A DNA stretch of 64,000 nucleotides from Diphasiastrum complanatum (GCA_029204225.1 CM055104.1:51053457-51117456), one strand, 5' to 3'. Positions 1 through 10,618 are shown, counted from the first letter of the stretch. Notes: generated by a model not told the origin, from the letters alone. Made by a program: numbers and translations.

Positions 1-2
1 TA

Positions 3-836
3 TGTCAAGAAAAGTATGTTAACTCTATTCTAAAAAGGTTTCATATGGAAGATTGTAAAGTTGTTTCTACTCCTATGGAATCAAATGTAAAGCTAACTAC
101 AAGAAGTAATGAAAGATCCTTCAAGGACATTACTCTCTATAGAAAGCTAATAGGATCTCTTATATGGTTAACCATCACAAGACCTGATCTAAGCTTTGTG
201 GTTGGTAAACTAAGTCAATTTATGCAAGATCCTAGTGAGGCTCATTGGAAGCTAGGAAAGAGAGTACTTAGATACATCTCGGGATCTAGAGATTTTGGCA
301 TCTTGTATGGAGGTACTACACCTAACCTTTGTGGATTTTCAGATTCAGATTTTGCAGGTGATCAAATGGATAGGAAGTCAACAAGTGCCTTTGCAATCTA
401 TCTTGGAGATGGAGTGGTCTCATGGCTATCAAAGAAGCAACCAACTATCTCTCTATCTTCCACCGAAGCCGAGTACAAGGCATTAACAACATGCACCAAG
501 GAGATTCTTTGGATCAAGAGGATGTTATTGGATCTTCACTTGCTGGAACCAGAGAAGACTCCAATCATACTTTGTGATAACCTTTCAGCCCAAAGCTTGG
601 CAAGCAATCCTGTTTTTCATGCAAGGAGCAAGCACATTGAGATTGCTCACCATTTTGTGAGAGATCAAGTCATTGCCAAAGAGGTGGAGCTTCAACATGT
701 CTCTTCAAAGGAGTGTGTGGCTGATATCTTCACCAAACCATTGGGAAAGGACCTATATTTAATGCATAGATCTAATCTTGGAATGTGCTCAAAGACTATG
801 TTGAAACTAGCATCCAATGTTGAAGAGGGAGTGTGA
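3..836 (+). CDS. Ty1/copia Pol C-terminus (end of RT plus RNase H), partial
   Basis: The reading frame is already open at the left window edge and ends with TGA at 834-836. It is the C-terminal part of a copia polyprotein. The end of the reverse transcriptase connection region comes first (RPDLSFVVGKLSQFMQDP), followed by RNase H. RNase H motifs visible are SDSDFAGDQMDRKSTSAF, SLSSTEAEYKAL, CDNLSAQSLASNPVFHARSK and VADIFTKPLGKD. In this family the RNase H degrades the RNA strand of the RNA:DNA hybrid during reverse transcription. No stop or frameshift is seen over about 277 codons, so the copy looks fairly young, but the upstream gag, protease, integrase and most of RT lie outside the window. 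The frame runs directly into a purine-rich tract (about 821-831) and an LTR. Confidence 0.93.
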   Translation, partial: CQEKYVNSILKRFHMEDCKVVSTPMESNVKLTTRSNERSFKDITLYRKLIGSLIWLTITRPDLSFVVGKLSQFMQDPSEAHWKLGKRVLRYISGSRDFGILYGGTTPNLCGFSDSDFAGDQMDRKSTSAFAIYLGDGVVSWLSKKQPTISLSSTEAEYKALTTCTKEILWIKRMLLDLHLLEPEKTPIILCDNLSAQSLASNPVFHARSKHIEIAHHFVRDQVIAKEVELQHVSSKECVADIFTKPLGKDLYLMHRSNLGMCSKTMLKLASNVEEGV

Positions 837-1795
837 AAATTGTCAACATTTCCTAGAGAGTTTGAGGCCTAAATTGGCTAAAATTGTAAATAGTTTTGGT
901 TCTGGAGTTTCACACGTGTGAACCAGGCCACAATGTTTTTATTTACTGTATTTTTTCAGTATGATGAAGTGTCAAACTTCATACCCTTCAAAATGAGACC
1001 ATTTTGATGTATTTTGGTCATATAAGCCATTTTTAGCTATTTTTCCTATATAGGGAATATCTAGGGTCAAGTACCTTCTAGAGAGAGGAGAGAGAGTCAT
1101 CTTCCTCATCCATAAATAGTAGGGAAGTCGTGGAGAACAGGTTGGAGAAACCTTTTGTATGCTTCATTGAGATCAATAGATCATTGTCATTGTTTCTTCC
1201 TCCATTGAGAGCATTGTTGTGTGTATTGTCTTCAAGCTATTGTGTATGATCTTAGGTGCTTTCCAAAAGTGGTAGGCTGATGTATTATGGACTGTATAAT
1301 GCTATTTTGGGCCGCACTTGATGTTTATGGAAGTTTCCATTTGTGATAAATGCTTTTTGATCAAGTTCTTTGCATTCTAGGTAGCATAGAATGTGTTGCC
1401 AATTCCTAGCTTATGTAGTTTGGAGTGCAAGCATTCAAGCCAATGATCTTGGAGTTTAGATCCACTTAGGATCTGTATTTTTTCACAGAAGATATATCAA
1501 GTTTCTAGAAATTGCATGTAGAATTTGAGATATTCAATTTTTTGTGATTTTGTCAAAACCCTAATTTTGACTGGATCTCTAGTTTGTGAGGTTACTGATC
1601 TTCATTTGAGTGTGTTTCAATCTTAGGAAGTGGCAAGAATCATTAGATTGAGGATAAATCATAGGTTGATCAAGATTTCACTATTCTATGTGTTGATTTT
1701 CTAGTTAGAAGTGCTAGAAGAGATTTGAGAGGTTCCATATCTTTGTGATTTCTTCTTGAGTTCATTTGTTGACATTCAAGAGAGTGCTTTGTGCA
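832..1795 (+). repeat. LTR of copia element, probably shared by two adjacent elements
   Basis: A purine tract (GAAGAGGGAG) ends directly before TGTGAAAATTG at 832, the expected polypurine-tract/LTR junction. A TATA-like CTATATAGGG lies near 1046. A possible 3' end is TGCA at 1795, followed by TTGGAACAAG (a primer-site-like TTGG) and a gag start codon at 1832. The stretch therefore serves as 3' LTR of the element to its left and as 5' LTR of the gag-protease element to its right. The right boundary is an inference; the left one is well supported. Confidence 0.6.
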
Positions 1796-1831
1796 TTGGA
1801 ACAAGAAAGAAGAAGATCAGGTCACTTCAAC

Positions 1832-2729
1832 ATGGCTACAAGTGGAGGTTTTATGTTGGAGAGCAATGATAGGCGTACCTCAATGAACTATTCTACTTGG
1901 AAGGTGAGGATGGAGTCCTTATTGGAGATGAATGAGTTGATGGAGATTGTTGCAGGTGTGGAGGAGAGACCTCAAGCACCTCAAAATCAAGTGAGACAAG
2001 AGAGCTAAAAGTGCTCTACACATGATTAAGATGAATGTTACCAATGAACTTCTCAAGGAAGTTGGTAATTGCACATCATCTTTGGAGGCTTGGGAAGCTT
2101 TGAAGAAGCTTTATGAATCCAAGTCTACATCAAGAGTGCTTACTCTTAGGAGGCAAATATTTTAAAGTATGCAAAAGAAGGAAGAGAGTACTCGTGTTTT
2201 TGTTTTGAGGGTTAAAACATTCAATGATGAGTTAGAATGTATTGATGAAAGCATTAAGGAGGTAGAACTTGTTCAAGTTATACTTAATGGCTTGTTGGAT
2301 GATCATGCTAATCTTGTTCAAAGTTTTGCTATTCAAAAGACTTTGCCAAGTATTGTGGATTTGCAAGAGATCTTGGTGAATGAGGAGTATAGGCTTCAAT
2401 CAAGAGGAGGTGGATCTACATCGACATCTCATTATGAAGAGAATGCTATGTTCATCAAAGGCAAGTTCAAGGGAAAAGGCAAAGGCAAGTGCTCTAAAGG
2501 GCAAGATCAAGGTGAGACTTCTTCTTTTGGCAAAAAGAAAGATAAGTCTAAGTTGAAATGCTTTTATTGTGGAATCAAAGGGCCTTTTGCAAATGAATGT
2601 TTGAAGAAGCAAAGAGATGAAGGTAGCAAGCAAATCAACTTTACTACTAATGATGAGGATCTAGGTGGTGGTGATTCTCTTTTGATGTGTTCTTCAAGTC
2701 CAATATCAAGTGATCGTGACAAAGATTGA
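1832..2729 (+). pseudogene. Copia gag (nucleocapsid) with frameshift and stops
   Basis: Starts at ATG 1832 (MATSGGFMLESNDRR, then a YSTWKVRMESLLE segment typical of copia gag). The frame shifts near 2000: the gag text continues in the other frame (AKSALHMIKMN) and meets a TAA at 2163-2165. It resumes at 2169 with EESTRVFVLRVKTFNDEL and the segment leading to LPSIVDLQEILVNEEYRLQ. A lysine-rich stretch precedes a zinc knuckle at about 2556-2600 that reads CFYCGIKGPFANEC. The canonical His is a Pro here, so zinc binding is probably lost. A TGA at 2727-2729 separates it from the protease in the same frame. Gag packages the element RNA into virus-like particles; this copy cannot make an intact one. 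Confidence 0.85.
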
Positions 2730-4229
2730 TGGTGGATTGATAGTGGAGCTAGTTCACACATGACTAGTCACAAGGAGTTCTTTACTTCTTTGGTCACTTA
2801 TGATGGAGCCAAGAAAGCAATTCACATGGCCAATGGTGGTGAGTGTGTGATTGAGGGTATTGGTTCTATTCCTATTTGTCTATCTACTAATAGGAAATCA
2901 AGACTTGATGGTGCTCTTTACATTCCTTCACTTTCAAAGAATTTGCTAAGTGTTGGTCAAATGATAGAGAAAGGATACATGGTAAAGTTTGGTGGTGATG
3001 CTTGTTTTATTACAAAGGAAGAAATCTTGGTTGCTAGGGGCAATAGACAAGGTAGACTTTTCAAGCTTGATGCTTTTTTTATGGCTAACAAAAAGGATGG
3101 AATGGAAAAGGAGATTGGTCTCAACTTTCCAAAGTTACCTTTTAGCATCAATAAGATTGGTGGATCTTATGCAAAGTCTAAAAAGCTTCCTTATGCTAGA
3201 TCTAGGTCAAGATCTAATATGCTTCTTGGAGATGTTCATCTTTGTGCTAACTTGGCTAGTCTTGAGGATAATGATGGTGTTTCAATGGTTCTTCATGGCA
3301 AGTGCAAGCATGCAAAAGGTAAGGAAAGAGCTAACTTCATCAATGGAGGTGAAGGTTCTTCCTTGGAAAATATTGTTGTTAATGATTTCTTTGATCATAT
3401 GGCAAAAGATGTTGCTAGGTGCATTCATGAAGGATATGGTTCTTCTACATTCTTTTGTGATGAGTCCAAGAAAGTCATTTTTTTTTTTTGCACATTTCTT
3501 CATAAAGAGAGTAGATCAAATGGTTCTATCAAGAGACTTGGTGAGGGAGATAGTCACAAGTCAAGAAGAAGAGAAGTATGTGAAGAGTTCAAAGTAGGAT
3601 GTACTTTGAATGATGTCATTGTGAATGATAGTGAGGAAGAATCATTATCATATGAGTCATTACCTAGAACATTGAGTAGAAGCTCTTGTTTGAAAAAAAA
3701 GAGTACTTCAATCATCCTTATGTTGAAGGTACTAATCATTTTTTTCATGGCTTCGAATGTTTTTGAGGTTTCTACTTCTTATGGTGCAATCATTAAGAGG
3801 GAGTCTTATGAAGGAAAGAACAATGGAAGATTGGTTCTTGAGAAGATCCAAGGCATGGATCCCACATCTCTTCATCAACTCAAAGGATTCTATGATTATG
3901 AATTGATCACTCATGATCAAGATGGCAAAAGGTTGGTTGGAGAAGACTACATGGAACAAATCGAGAAGCAATTTCTTCAACGCAAGGGAGATCTCATTGG
4001 TGAGCTTATTGAGGTCTATTATGGACTCAAGAAGGCTAGATTTATTAGGTTTGATGCTCATCTTCACCTACCTTACTTCATGTTGGATGGAAAGTTTGAA
4101 ATCTATCTTTTGTTTTATGATGGTGACATTGGTGACATTGTTTTCACTAACCTTTATGGAAGATTGAGATCAAGCATTGATGAGATCTTGTTGGATGTAG
4201 ATCATATGTTTGAGAAGGAGTATTTCTAG
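2730..4229 (+). CDS. Copia protease fused to an unrecognised replacement frame (no integrase or RT)
   Basis: The frame starts at the codon after a TGA and is open for about 500 codons. Codons 1-130 are a copia aspartic protease and its downstream linker: WWIDSGASSHMTSHKEFF with the DSG active site, then IPSLSKNLLSVGQMI and GRLFKLDAFF. From about 3120 onwards integrase (HHCC, DDE) should follow, but nothing of integrase or RT is present. Instead there is about 370 codons of unfamiliar sequence with a basic stretch (YARSRSRSN), a Lys/Ser-rich part (DSHKSRRREVCEEFK), a hydrophobic run (SIILMLKVLIIFFMAS) and a charged C-terminus (GEDYMEQIEKQFLQRKGDL, SSIDEILLDVDHMFEKEYF). A second copy lies at 13372-14262 on the minus strand. 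I do not recognise the replacement part. It may be a non-coding filler of a non-autonomous element that happens to stay open, or an acquired gene. Confidence 0.6.
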   Translation, partial: WWIDSGASSHMTSHKEFFTSLVTYDGAKKAIHMANGGECVIEGIGSIPICLSTNRKSRLDGALYIPSLSKNLLSVGQMIEKGYMVKFGGDACFITKEEILVARGNRQGRLFKLDAFFMANKKDGMEKEIGLNFPKLPFSINKIGGSYAKSKKLPYARSRSRSNMLLGDVHLCANLASLEDNDGVSMVLHGKCKHAKGKERANFINGGEGSSLENIVVNDFFDHMAKDVARCIHEGYGSSTFFCDESKKVIFFFCTFLHKESRSNGSIKRLGEGDSHKSRRREVCEEFKVGCTLNDVIVNDSEEESLSYESLPRTLSRSSCLKKKSTSIILMLKVLIIFFMASNVFEVSTSYGAIIKRESYEGKNNGRLVLEKIQGMDPTSLHQLKGFYDYELITHDQDGKRLVGEDYMEQIEKQFLQRKGDLIGELIEVYYGLKKARFIRFDAHLHLPYFMLDGKFEIYLLFYDGDIGDIVFTNLYGRLRSSIDEILLDVDHMFEKEYF

Positions 4230-5185
4230 AGGGTCAGGTATAAAGATATTCATATCTATGATATCTTTGATGATCAAGAGAAAGGTAAGCAAGTGGAAGC
4301 GACTCATTTTGCTTTACTCACATGTTTTCAAGAATCTTCTTGTGTAGACAATGCTATGCAAGTGGATATTGGTTCTCATGGTTTCATGCTGTAAAAGCAA
4401 GTAATGGATCTGGAAAACAAAGTTTGTTCAATGACTTTGATGGTCAAGTTGAAGATCAAGAGGTTGATCTCAAAGTGCTTCAACAACACAAAAGGAAAGG
4501 TGGCAATTTGGAGCTAGTCAAGAGCATCAAAGGAGAGGTAAATGGCAAAAATGTTATGGATATATTTTTGCAGCTTATTGAAGACTCAAGTAAGGTCAAA
4601 GGAGCATCAAGGAAGTGTTGTTCAAGTTTACTTTACTTGTTCTATCTCATGTTTTGAGCTATTTCATGTGGATGTGTGCAAATTGTCAAGATATAGACAA
4701 ACTAGCTACATTGTCTTGCAATATCTCATTGTTGGAGTTGTACTAGCATTCTTGCCTAGTTTTGCTGATGGAAATAAAGCTATTAGAGGCTCATTATATC
4801 ACTCATCCATGATCAAGTTCTCAAGTTTTGAGCTACTTGATGCCAATGTTTGGAGATTGTCATTTTTTGGTGAATTCATGGTCATTTTCTTGTGTTAAGT
4901 AGAGCTTGAAGATGGACTAGTGCAACCTACTTGGTTTATGGAGTCATGTGGTGCTGGATTTGCATCATTGATGTACTCACCTACTCATGGATTTCCAAGT
5001 TTTGATGGTTTCTTGTGGCAAGATGGAGATGGAGGCTCATTCATGGAATTTTATGGTGGAGACATATCAAGAAAGGGCAAAGTTGGAGGAGACAAGCAAG
5101 CAAATGGTCATCACTCACATTTATTGTTTGGTTGCTGTAATTTTCCAGAGAGTTCAAAGTTTGAAACATGGAGGAATCATTTCAT
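4230..5185 (+). other. 3' portion of the gag-protease element, no recognised gene
   Basis: Coding-like sequence related to the minus-strand copy continues past the TAG at 4227-4229 for at least 40 bases (KDIHIYDIFDDQEKG). Short open frames at 4322-4657 and 4542-4898 have no recognised domain. I find no second LTR or polypurine tract before the sequence runs into the truncated end of the minus-strand copia element near 5195, so the 3' end of this element is missing or not recognised. Confidence 0.4.
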
Positions 5186-6709
5186 TCACATTCTCCTGTA
5201 TACCCATTTGCAACCAATGGGTTTCTTGTCAACTGGTGGTTCTACTAAGTCCCATGTGCTATGCTTAGCAATTGACTCCATCTCTTCTCCCATGGCCTTG
5301 ACCCAAATGTCATCATCCTTCACTTCACCATAAGTCGAAGGTTCTTTGCTTTGAATAATGCTAGATAAGAGAGCATAATTTGCTTCATACCTTTCAGGTT
5401 GTGTCTTCTCTCTTGTTGATCTTTGTAGCTCTCCTTGGCTAGATGATCCTGGAAAGTCAACCATGTCATGGCTCTTCAACAATCTCTCAAACCACTTAGG
5501 GAGCTTCTTGTCAGGTGATCGGCTTCCTGGTGAAAATGTATCCCACGGTACATCCTTCTCCTTGCATTTGTCACCTGCAACTTCAATCCTTCTTGCACCA
5601 AAATGTTTGTCTCTACCTCTCCAACCTGTCTCTTGAGGTTGAGTAGTAGTATCTTGAGATGTATCCTCATATTCATCACTTGGAAGGTCAATGAATGGAT
5701 CATCATCAGGTGGTATCCTCATTATACCTTCTTTCCCACTGGATGTATCTATCTTCTCAGCATCCTCGTCTTCATACATCTTGGATTCATCAAAGATAAC
5801 ATCACGGCTTACATGGATTTTGTTTTCCACTGAATCAAAACATCTATAGCCCTTCACACGATCATCATATTCTAGGAATATACACTTGATAGCTTTTACA
5901 TCAAGTTTACGTCTCTCTTCCTTAGAAATGTGTACAAAGGCCTTACATCCAAAGATTCGCAAGTGGTTCACCTTTGGCTTCTTCTTTGTGAATGTTTCCT
6001 CAGGTGTTATCTTTGATATGGCAATGGTACGTCTTCTATTTTGAAGATAGACTGCCGTACTGCATGCTTCTGACCAAAAATCTTTTGGTAGTTTCATCTC
6101 AGCTAGCATAGATCTGGCACTTTCTACAATCGTACAATTTTTGCACTCAGTTACACCATTGAGAGCGGGAGTATGAGCTTGCATAAATTGTCTTTTGATC
6201 CCACATTGATCACAAAGATCATTGAAGTCATTAGACTTGTACTCACCTCCAGTATCTGATCTTAGGACTTTGATATTCCTACCTGTCTGATTTTTGACCA
6301 ATGCTTTGAAGCTCTTGAAATTGTCAAATGCATCCGATTTCTTCTTCAAGAAGTAGATCCATGTCTTACATGACATATCATCAATAAAGGTCATGAAATA
6401 GAAGGCTTTACCTAAGGACATGGTCCTCATAGGCCCGCATAAATCTGTGTGGATTAAATCCAGGATGTTCTTTGCTCTTGCAACACCACCTTTATTGAAC
6501 TTCTCTCGATGTTGCTTCCCATATAAACATGATTCGCAAATCGATTTTAAGTGGTCTTCTATAGTAGGCAATCCTGTTACCATCTCCAATTTCCTCATCA
6601 AACTTCTCAAGTTCAAGTGACCAAGTCTCTTATGCCACAACTCAGTTTGTAATGGAATGGATGATACGAGTCCATGTTGCCCCTTGATTGTAGCATTCAA
6701 CCTGTACAA
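5186..6709 (-). pseudogene. Copia integrase and start of RT (minus-strand element)
   Basis: Residues 1-90 carry the pre-integrase zinc region (ELWHKRLGHLNLRSLMRKL, then CESCLYGKQHREKF, an HHCC pattern). The integrase core follows: DLIHTDLCGPMRT and FIDDMSCKTWIYFLK, then VLRSDTGGEYKSNDF, then the catalytic Glu in GVTECKNCTI (usually AERKNRTI, so flanking residues have decayed). IFGCKAFVHI and a linker rich in Asp/Glu lead to the start of RT at WDLVEPPVDKKPIGCKWVY, after which copia similarity stops. Integrase inserts the cDNA into the genome. The frame is open for 507 codons but lacks its natural upstream joining because of a one-base shift near 6720. Confidence 0.92.
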
Positions 6710-6726
6710 TTTTGTATTGGGCTTCC

Positions 6727-7176
6727 TTACTCATCCGCAATAACTTTGAATTTCTGGTTCACATACTTCACAAAGCAACGATCATGGGCGAATTCTACTT
6801 TCAAATTTTGATCAATAATGACTCCAACAGAAAGTAGATTTTTCTTCAAACTTGGTATGTAAAGTACCTCCTTGATCATCCTGCTTTTGCCATCAGGCAG
6901 TTGGATTGAAACGGTGCCTATCCCCTTGATCTTGCACACATCGCCATTTGCTTGTGAAACAGACGTTCCATTATCCAACACTTTCAAGCTACTAAACCAA
7001 TTCTTGTTACTTGTCATGTGTCTTGTGGCTCCCAAGTCAATATACCATGTTTGATCATCTTGATTAGATGACAATGCAGATATGAAGATGCTAGAGTCTT
7101 CAATCTCACCCTCATCGACAAGGTTACCTGCTTGCTTTGGTTTCCCCTTCCTTGTTTTGCCAGAAATTTGCGACAT
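6727..7176 (-). pseudogene. Copia aspartic protease (minus-strand element)
   Basis: The active site is in WYIDLGATRHMTSNKNWF; copia proteases normally have D-S-G, here D-L-G, so the catalytic triad context is altered. It is followed by IPSLKKNLLSVGVIIDQN, typical of the region between protease and integrase. The stop TAA/TGA context after VIADE lies 17 bases before the integrase frame, the signature of a small indel. It probably was one polyprotein with the gag frame at 7185-7916, from which it is also offset by a frameshift. Confidence 0.87.
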
Positions 7177-7184
7177 TCACTCTT

Positions 7185-7916
7185 CTAATGGCCCTTTTTA
7201 CCACAATGGAAGCACTTGCCTTTCTTCTTGGTCTTACTAGAAGATCCCTCATCCTCCTGAGTCTTGGCAAATTTCTGTTTAGACTTCTTCTTGCCCTTGT
7301 CCTTGCCTTGTTTTTGGCATGTCGCAAGTGCTTGATCATTAGTATTTTGATGTCTAGCTTTCACCATTTCTCGCCGTTGCTCTTCTTGCATCAAGATTCC
7401 TGTGAGCTCGTCAAAGGTTGGCAATCTTTCTCTTGATGCTATTCCACTCACAAACATTTGATAGGGTTTTGCAATGCCACACAATGCATTGTGTACCAGC
7501 TCCACATCACGTATGCGCTCACCAATAGAATACAGTTCATCCCTCGTCTTGATTCTGGTCATGTACGTTTGAATGTGCTCTCCTTGTTCCATTCGGGCAC
7601 TATTCAGCTTTGACTTCAGAAACATGATTCTTGACATATTTGATGTCTTGAACTGCTCCTTCGGCACATCCCATGCATGTCTGGGTTTAACAGCATTACA
7701 AATGTGGGGAATGATGTGATCCTTCACTAACAAGTTAATGAAGGTCAAAGCTTTTCTCATCTTTTTGTCGAACACTTTGATATCCGCTTCTTTTGGCGGC
7801 CTTCTCTCATAACCTGTGACGACTTCCCACACGTCTTTCTCCATTAGTATGTTTTTCATTTTGAATTTCCACACTGCATAGTTGGAAATCCCATCCAATT
7901 TGCTACTTTCACACAA
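7185..7916 (-). pseudogene. Copia gag (minus-strand element)
   Basis: Starts MCESSKLDGISNYAVWKFKM, followed by VWEVVTGYERRPP and the central gag part (KLNSARMEQGEHIQTYMTRI, VELVHNALCGIAKPYQMFV, FDELTGILMQEEQRRE). A Lys-rich segment precedes the zinc knuckle CFHCGKKGH. A stop codon falls immediately after its His; the remainder (KSECRKF) is still readable beyond the stop. Length (about 243 codons to the stop) matches copia gag. The ATG at 7916 is the first of the frame; the true start might be slightly upstream because of decay. Confidence 0.9.
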
Positions 7917-9245
7917 AATGGACTCTCCCAGTTTGTCATCGCAAAACTGCTTGATAGAAACAGTATGTCGAGGCCAACTGTGATGTCAGAAGTTGAAAAT
8001 AATGACCTGCACTTTTTCCCTTACCAGGCCACACACCACTTTTCCACCAATTTGAAAGCCAAATCGGTGTCGCCTTATGAAATGCACTCAGTCGTCAACT
8101 CCCAACTGCGTGCCCAATGGAAAGGTGAAATCACTTTTGGCGCACTCCGAACACTTTCTCTGGTGCAATCACTCTGTTTTGTTGTACCGTACTTGCAGGT
8201 ACAGTCTGGGTGCCCTTCGTATGGAGGTTATAGCCTTTCGTTTGGGTCAAAACGGGCAAAGGACCCAAAAATAAGAATTGTCCTTGTTTTTGAACTGTTT
8301 CTTCACCTTGAAGAAACTTCACTCTTCACTTGTGAAGGGACCCAACTCAACTTTCAATGTAAATTTTTTTATTGAAGTTGAAGGCCAAAATACTCTTCAA
8401 GACCCTTCAACCTTTCATGGGCTCTTTAAGCTGTCATCCAACGGTCACTTAAATCCAATGGTCCACACTGCTTCTCGGAAACACGATCTATACAATTGAT
8501 TGAGCCTTAGGCAGATCCTACGATGTCATGCAACTTTGCGTGCCGAAGCAGTTTCCACGGGCCGTTGGGTCCTTCCAGACGCAATGGGACCAGTCACACT
8601 TGCCACGCGCAACTGTCCGCACTACCTCCTCCTCTCTTCTCCTCCTGCAAGCTTCCTTTCAAACTTTTCTCCCAGGGTTTTGTAGCTATGGCTGCCAACA
8701 AAGAATTCGTTCTGCACCCTCACGCTTCCACGGCCATCCACAACCTTCTCTGGTCTGAATCGCACTGCTAGGGCGCCCGCCTCTGGATTCTCACAGCTTC
8801 CAAAACAATTAAGAATGGAGAGAAATCTCTGATTTTGTGCTCCCAAATCCCAAACCAGGGTTTTTCACACAAATCTATTCTTGGCTTCCAATTCACAGTG
8901 TTTTGACAGGCCTATCCTCTTGCTCTGAGGTCGCCCTACTGTTTGAATTCTGCTGCTTCAATCCGTTTGTCAAACGGTGTCCGATTGAATGCACACTGAC
9001 TACAAACACCAAGTAGCCTTCTTTCAGAATATTAAAATTCCGTTTGCTGAGGTTTTGATTCAGTCGACAACACTTGTCTCTGAATCCTCACATAGTCTCA
9101 AACTCACCAAGCTTCTGTGTGCTAAACTCTCTGCACCAGTGCTTCTCCTTCCATCTTCAACCCGCCGTAAACCTCGAACTCTCAGAAGACAGTTCTTCCG
9201 AAGCTCTCTTCAACGACGATGTTGTACTGTGTACACTCCTTGTAC
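7917..9245 (-). other. Long 5' leader of the minus-strand copia element
   Basis: About 1.3 kb separates the primer binding site from the gag start, far longer than the leader of the copia element at 832-1832. It contains only short overlapping open frames on both strands (for example near 8500-8770) and no recognised domain. It is comparatively C-rich on the plus strand in 8560-8800. It could be untranslated leader, a captured segment, or a small insertion; I cannot tell which. Confidence 0.45.
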
Positions 9246-9259
9246 GGCTCTAATACCAA
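9246..9259 (-). promoter_or_regulatory. Primer binding site (initiator tRNA-Met type)
   Basis: On the minus strand the sequence reads TTGGTATTAGAGCC, one change from the plant copia TTGGTATCAGAGC complementary to the 3' end of initiator tRNA-Met. It lies 9 bases inside the proposed LTR end. Confidence 0.8.
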
Positions 9260-9268
9260 CTTAGAATT

Positions 9269-9482
9269 TGCTTCGAACAGGAACACAGATCATGCTACAC
9301 AGTAACACAGACAAAAAACACTCTCCACAGCAAGCTCACATAGCAACTGTATTTCTCAAAATGAAATTACACTGTACATATAGTTGTTCACTCAGGCAAC
9401 CCATGCATGACCCAGGTTGCCATTGGCGGGACGCGTGTCCCATCAACTTGCCTCGTGGCGAGGCCAACTGATAGGACCCACA
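9269..9482 (-). repeat. 5' LTR of the minus-strand copia element (short, about 214 bp)
   Basis: On the minus strand it would start TGTGGGTCCTATC and end GTTCGAAGCA, next to the primer binding site. The ends follow the TG...CA rule. No 3' partner is in the window, so the outer boundary at 9482 is an inference. Confidence 0.5.
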
Positions 9483-9763
9483 ATATAGTAGCACAATGAT
9501 TCTACTTTAATTCTAACTCACATTTTTAAGGCACCTTTGTGATTTTTGCGCCTTTGGAATTTACATGCTTTCTTTGTTCAAAGGCACCTTTGGGTTTTTC
9601 GCAACAGTGGCAGACCGACGTCACCAACTCATCATCAACCCTAAAAATAGCTGGACAGCTAAATATCTCCAAGGGCGGTTACCTACTTTGTACATATACA
9701 AAGACTAGGGTAAATAACATTCAATGCTTGTAAGATATTTCTGAAGACACTTGTAAATATATA

Positions 9764-10618
9764 TATCAAGCTATGTAAGTGTTATTTTTAACATTATCAA
9801 AATTATCAGTAGCCAACATAATCACGCTCAACAATCAAGCTGAAGAAATCAATTCAAGCGTTGTACTCACTGTTGATATTAATCAGAGTGCAATTTTCTG
9901 TCTCACTACTGTATTGTTCATTTGCGCAATTTGTACGAATCATTCATCTTGAATATTTCTGCTGCTAATTGTTGTGTTTCCGATCCTACATGCCTATGCT
10001 CAAAGCTTTGAGCTTCCGCTGCCAGTCATCCCCACGTTTTACGACAAATACAAGAAAAGAATTGTTATTTTTAATTTTATAAAATTCATGAGAGATTGTG
10101 GTCTTTGAGTACAATTATTGATGATAAACTAAGAACTAATGCAAACTATTCTGTAAAGTATTGAAATTCCCAAAAACAAAAAACTCAATAAAGATGTGCT
10201 GTGATTGGCACAAAATATTGTTATGCTTTGACTCAAAATTGATCATCTATTAGTGGGTTGCTTTTAAGATTAATTCTTTGATTGACACACTGAGCAATGG
10301 AAAATGTTATCACATTTCACATATATGTAGCTTGCATGTCATGGGTTCTAATCTTCTAAATCTACCACCTGCCCATTTAACAAATTCATAAGTTTATGAA
10401 TAGTGGCATAATCCTATATTTGTTGACAATCTTTTTGTACTTCATATAGCAAATCGTTGACTAGTGTAATGGGCTATCTACCTATGTAGTGGCCTTTTCG
10501 ATTTACGAGTTCTTAGAACTCATATGCACGTGCAAAGCAACTTGTTATGAGCTTGTTACGAACCTATTATGGCAACTTGTAGGAGATGCAAGAGATCATA
10601 GGGCAAGCTACATATATG
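9764..10618. repeat. 855-bp tandem duplication, copy 1
   Basis: The stretch beginning TATCAAGCTATGTAAGTG is repeated 855 bases later and stays near-identical over its whole length. It holds no recognised gene; only short open frames such as 10489-10698 occur. Copy 1 has a 21-base segment near 10550-10572 and a 7-9 base segment near 10094 that copy 2 lacks. Confidence 0.93.

Larger units (their letters stand above)
5186..9482 (-). mobile_element. Truncated Ty1/copia element (LTR, primer site, leader, gag, protease, integrase)
   Basis: Read on the minus strand the order is LTR (about 9482-9269), tRNA-Met-type primer binding site (9259-9246), a long leader, gag, protease, integrase and the first few residues of RT, which break off near 5198 after KPIGCKWVY. 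Most of RT, RNase H and the 3' LTR are missing. Gag, protease and integrase are separated by two frameshifts and one stop, so the copy is dead but moderately young. Confidence 0.88.

Noticed and set aside
2989-3597. 202-codon frame overlapping the cargo frame
   Set aside because: It is a shadow of the 2730-4229 frame, which alone contains the protease motifs.
9246-9259. A tRNA gene
   Set aside because: Only the short primer-binding stretch complementary to tRNA-Met is present; no cloverleaf can be formed from the flanks. The same holds at 38243-38260 and 41674-41685.
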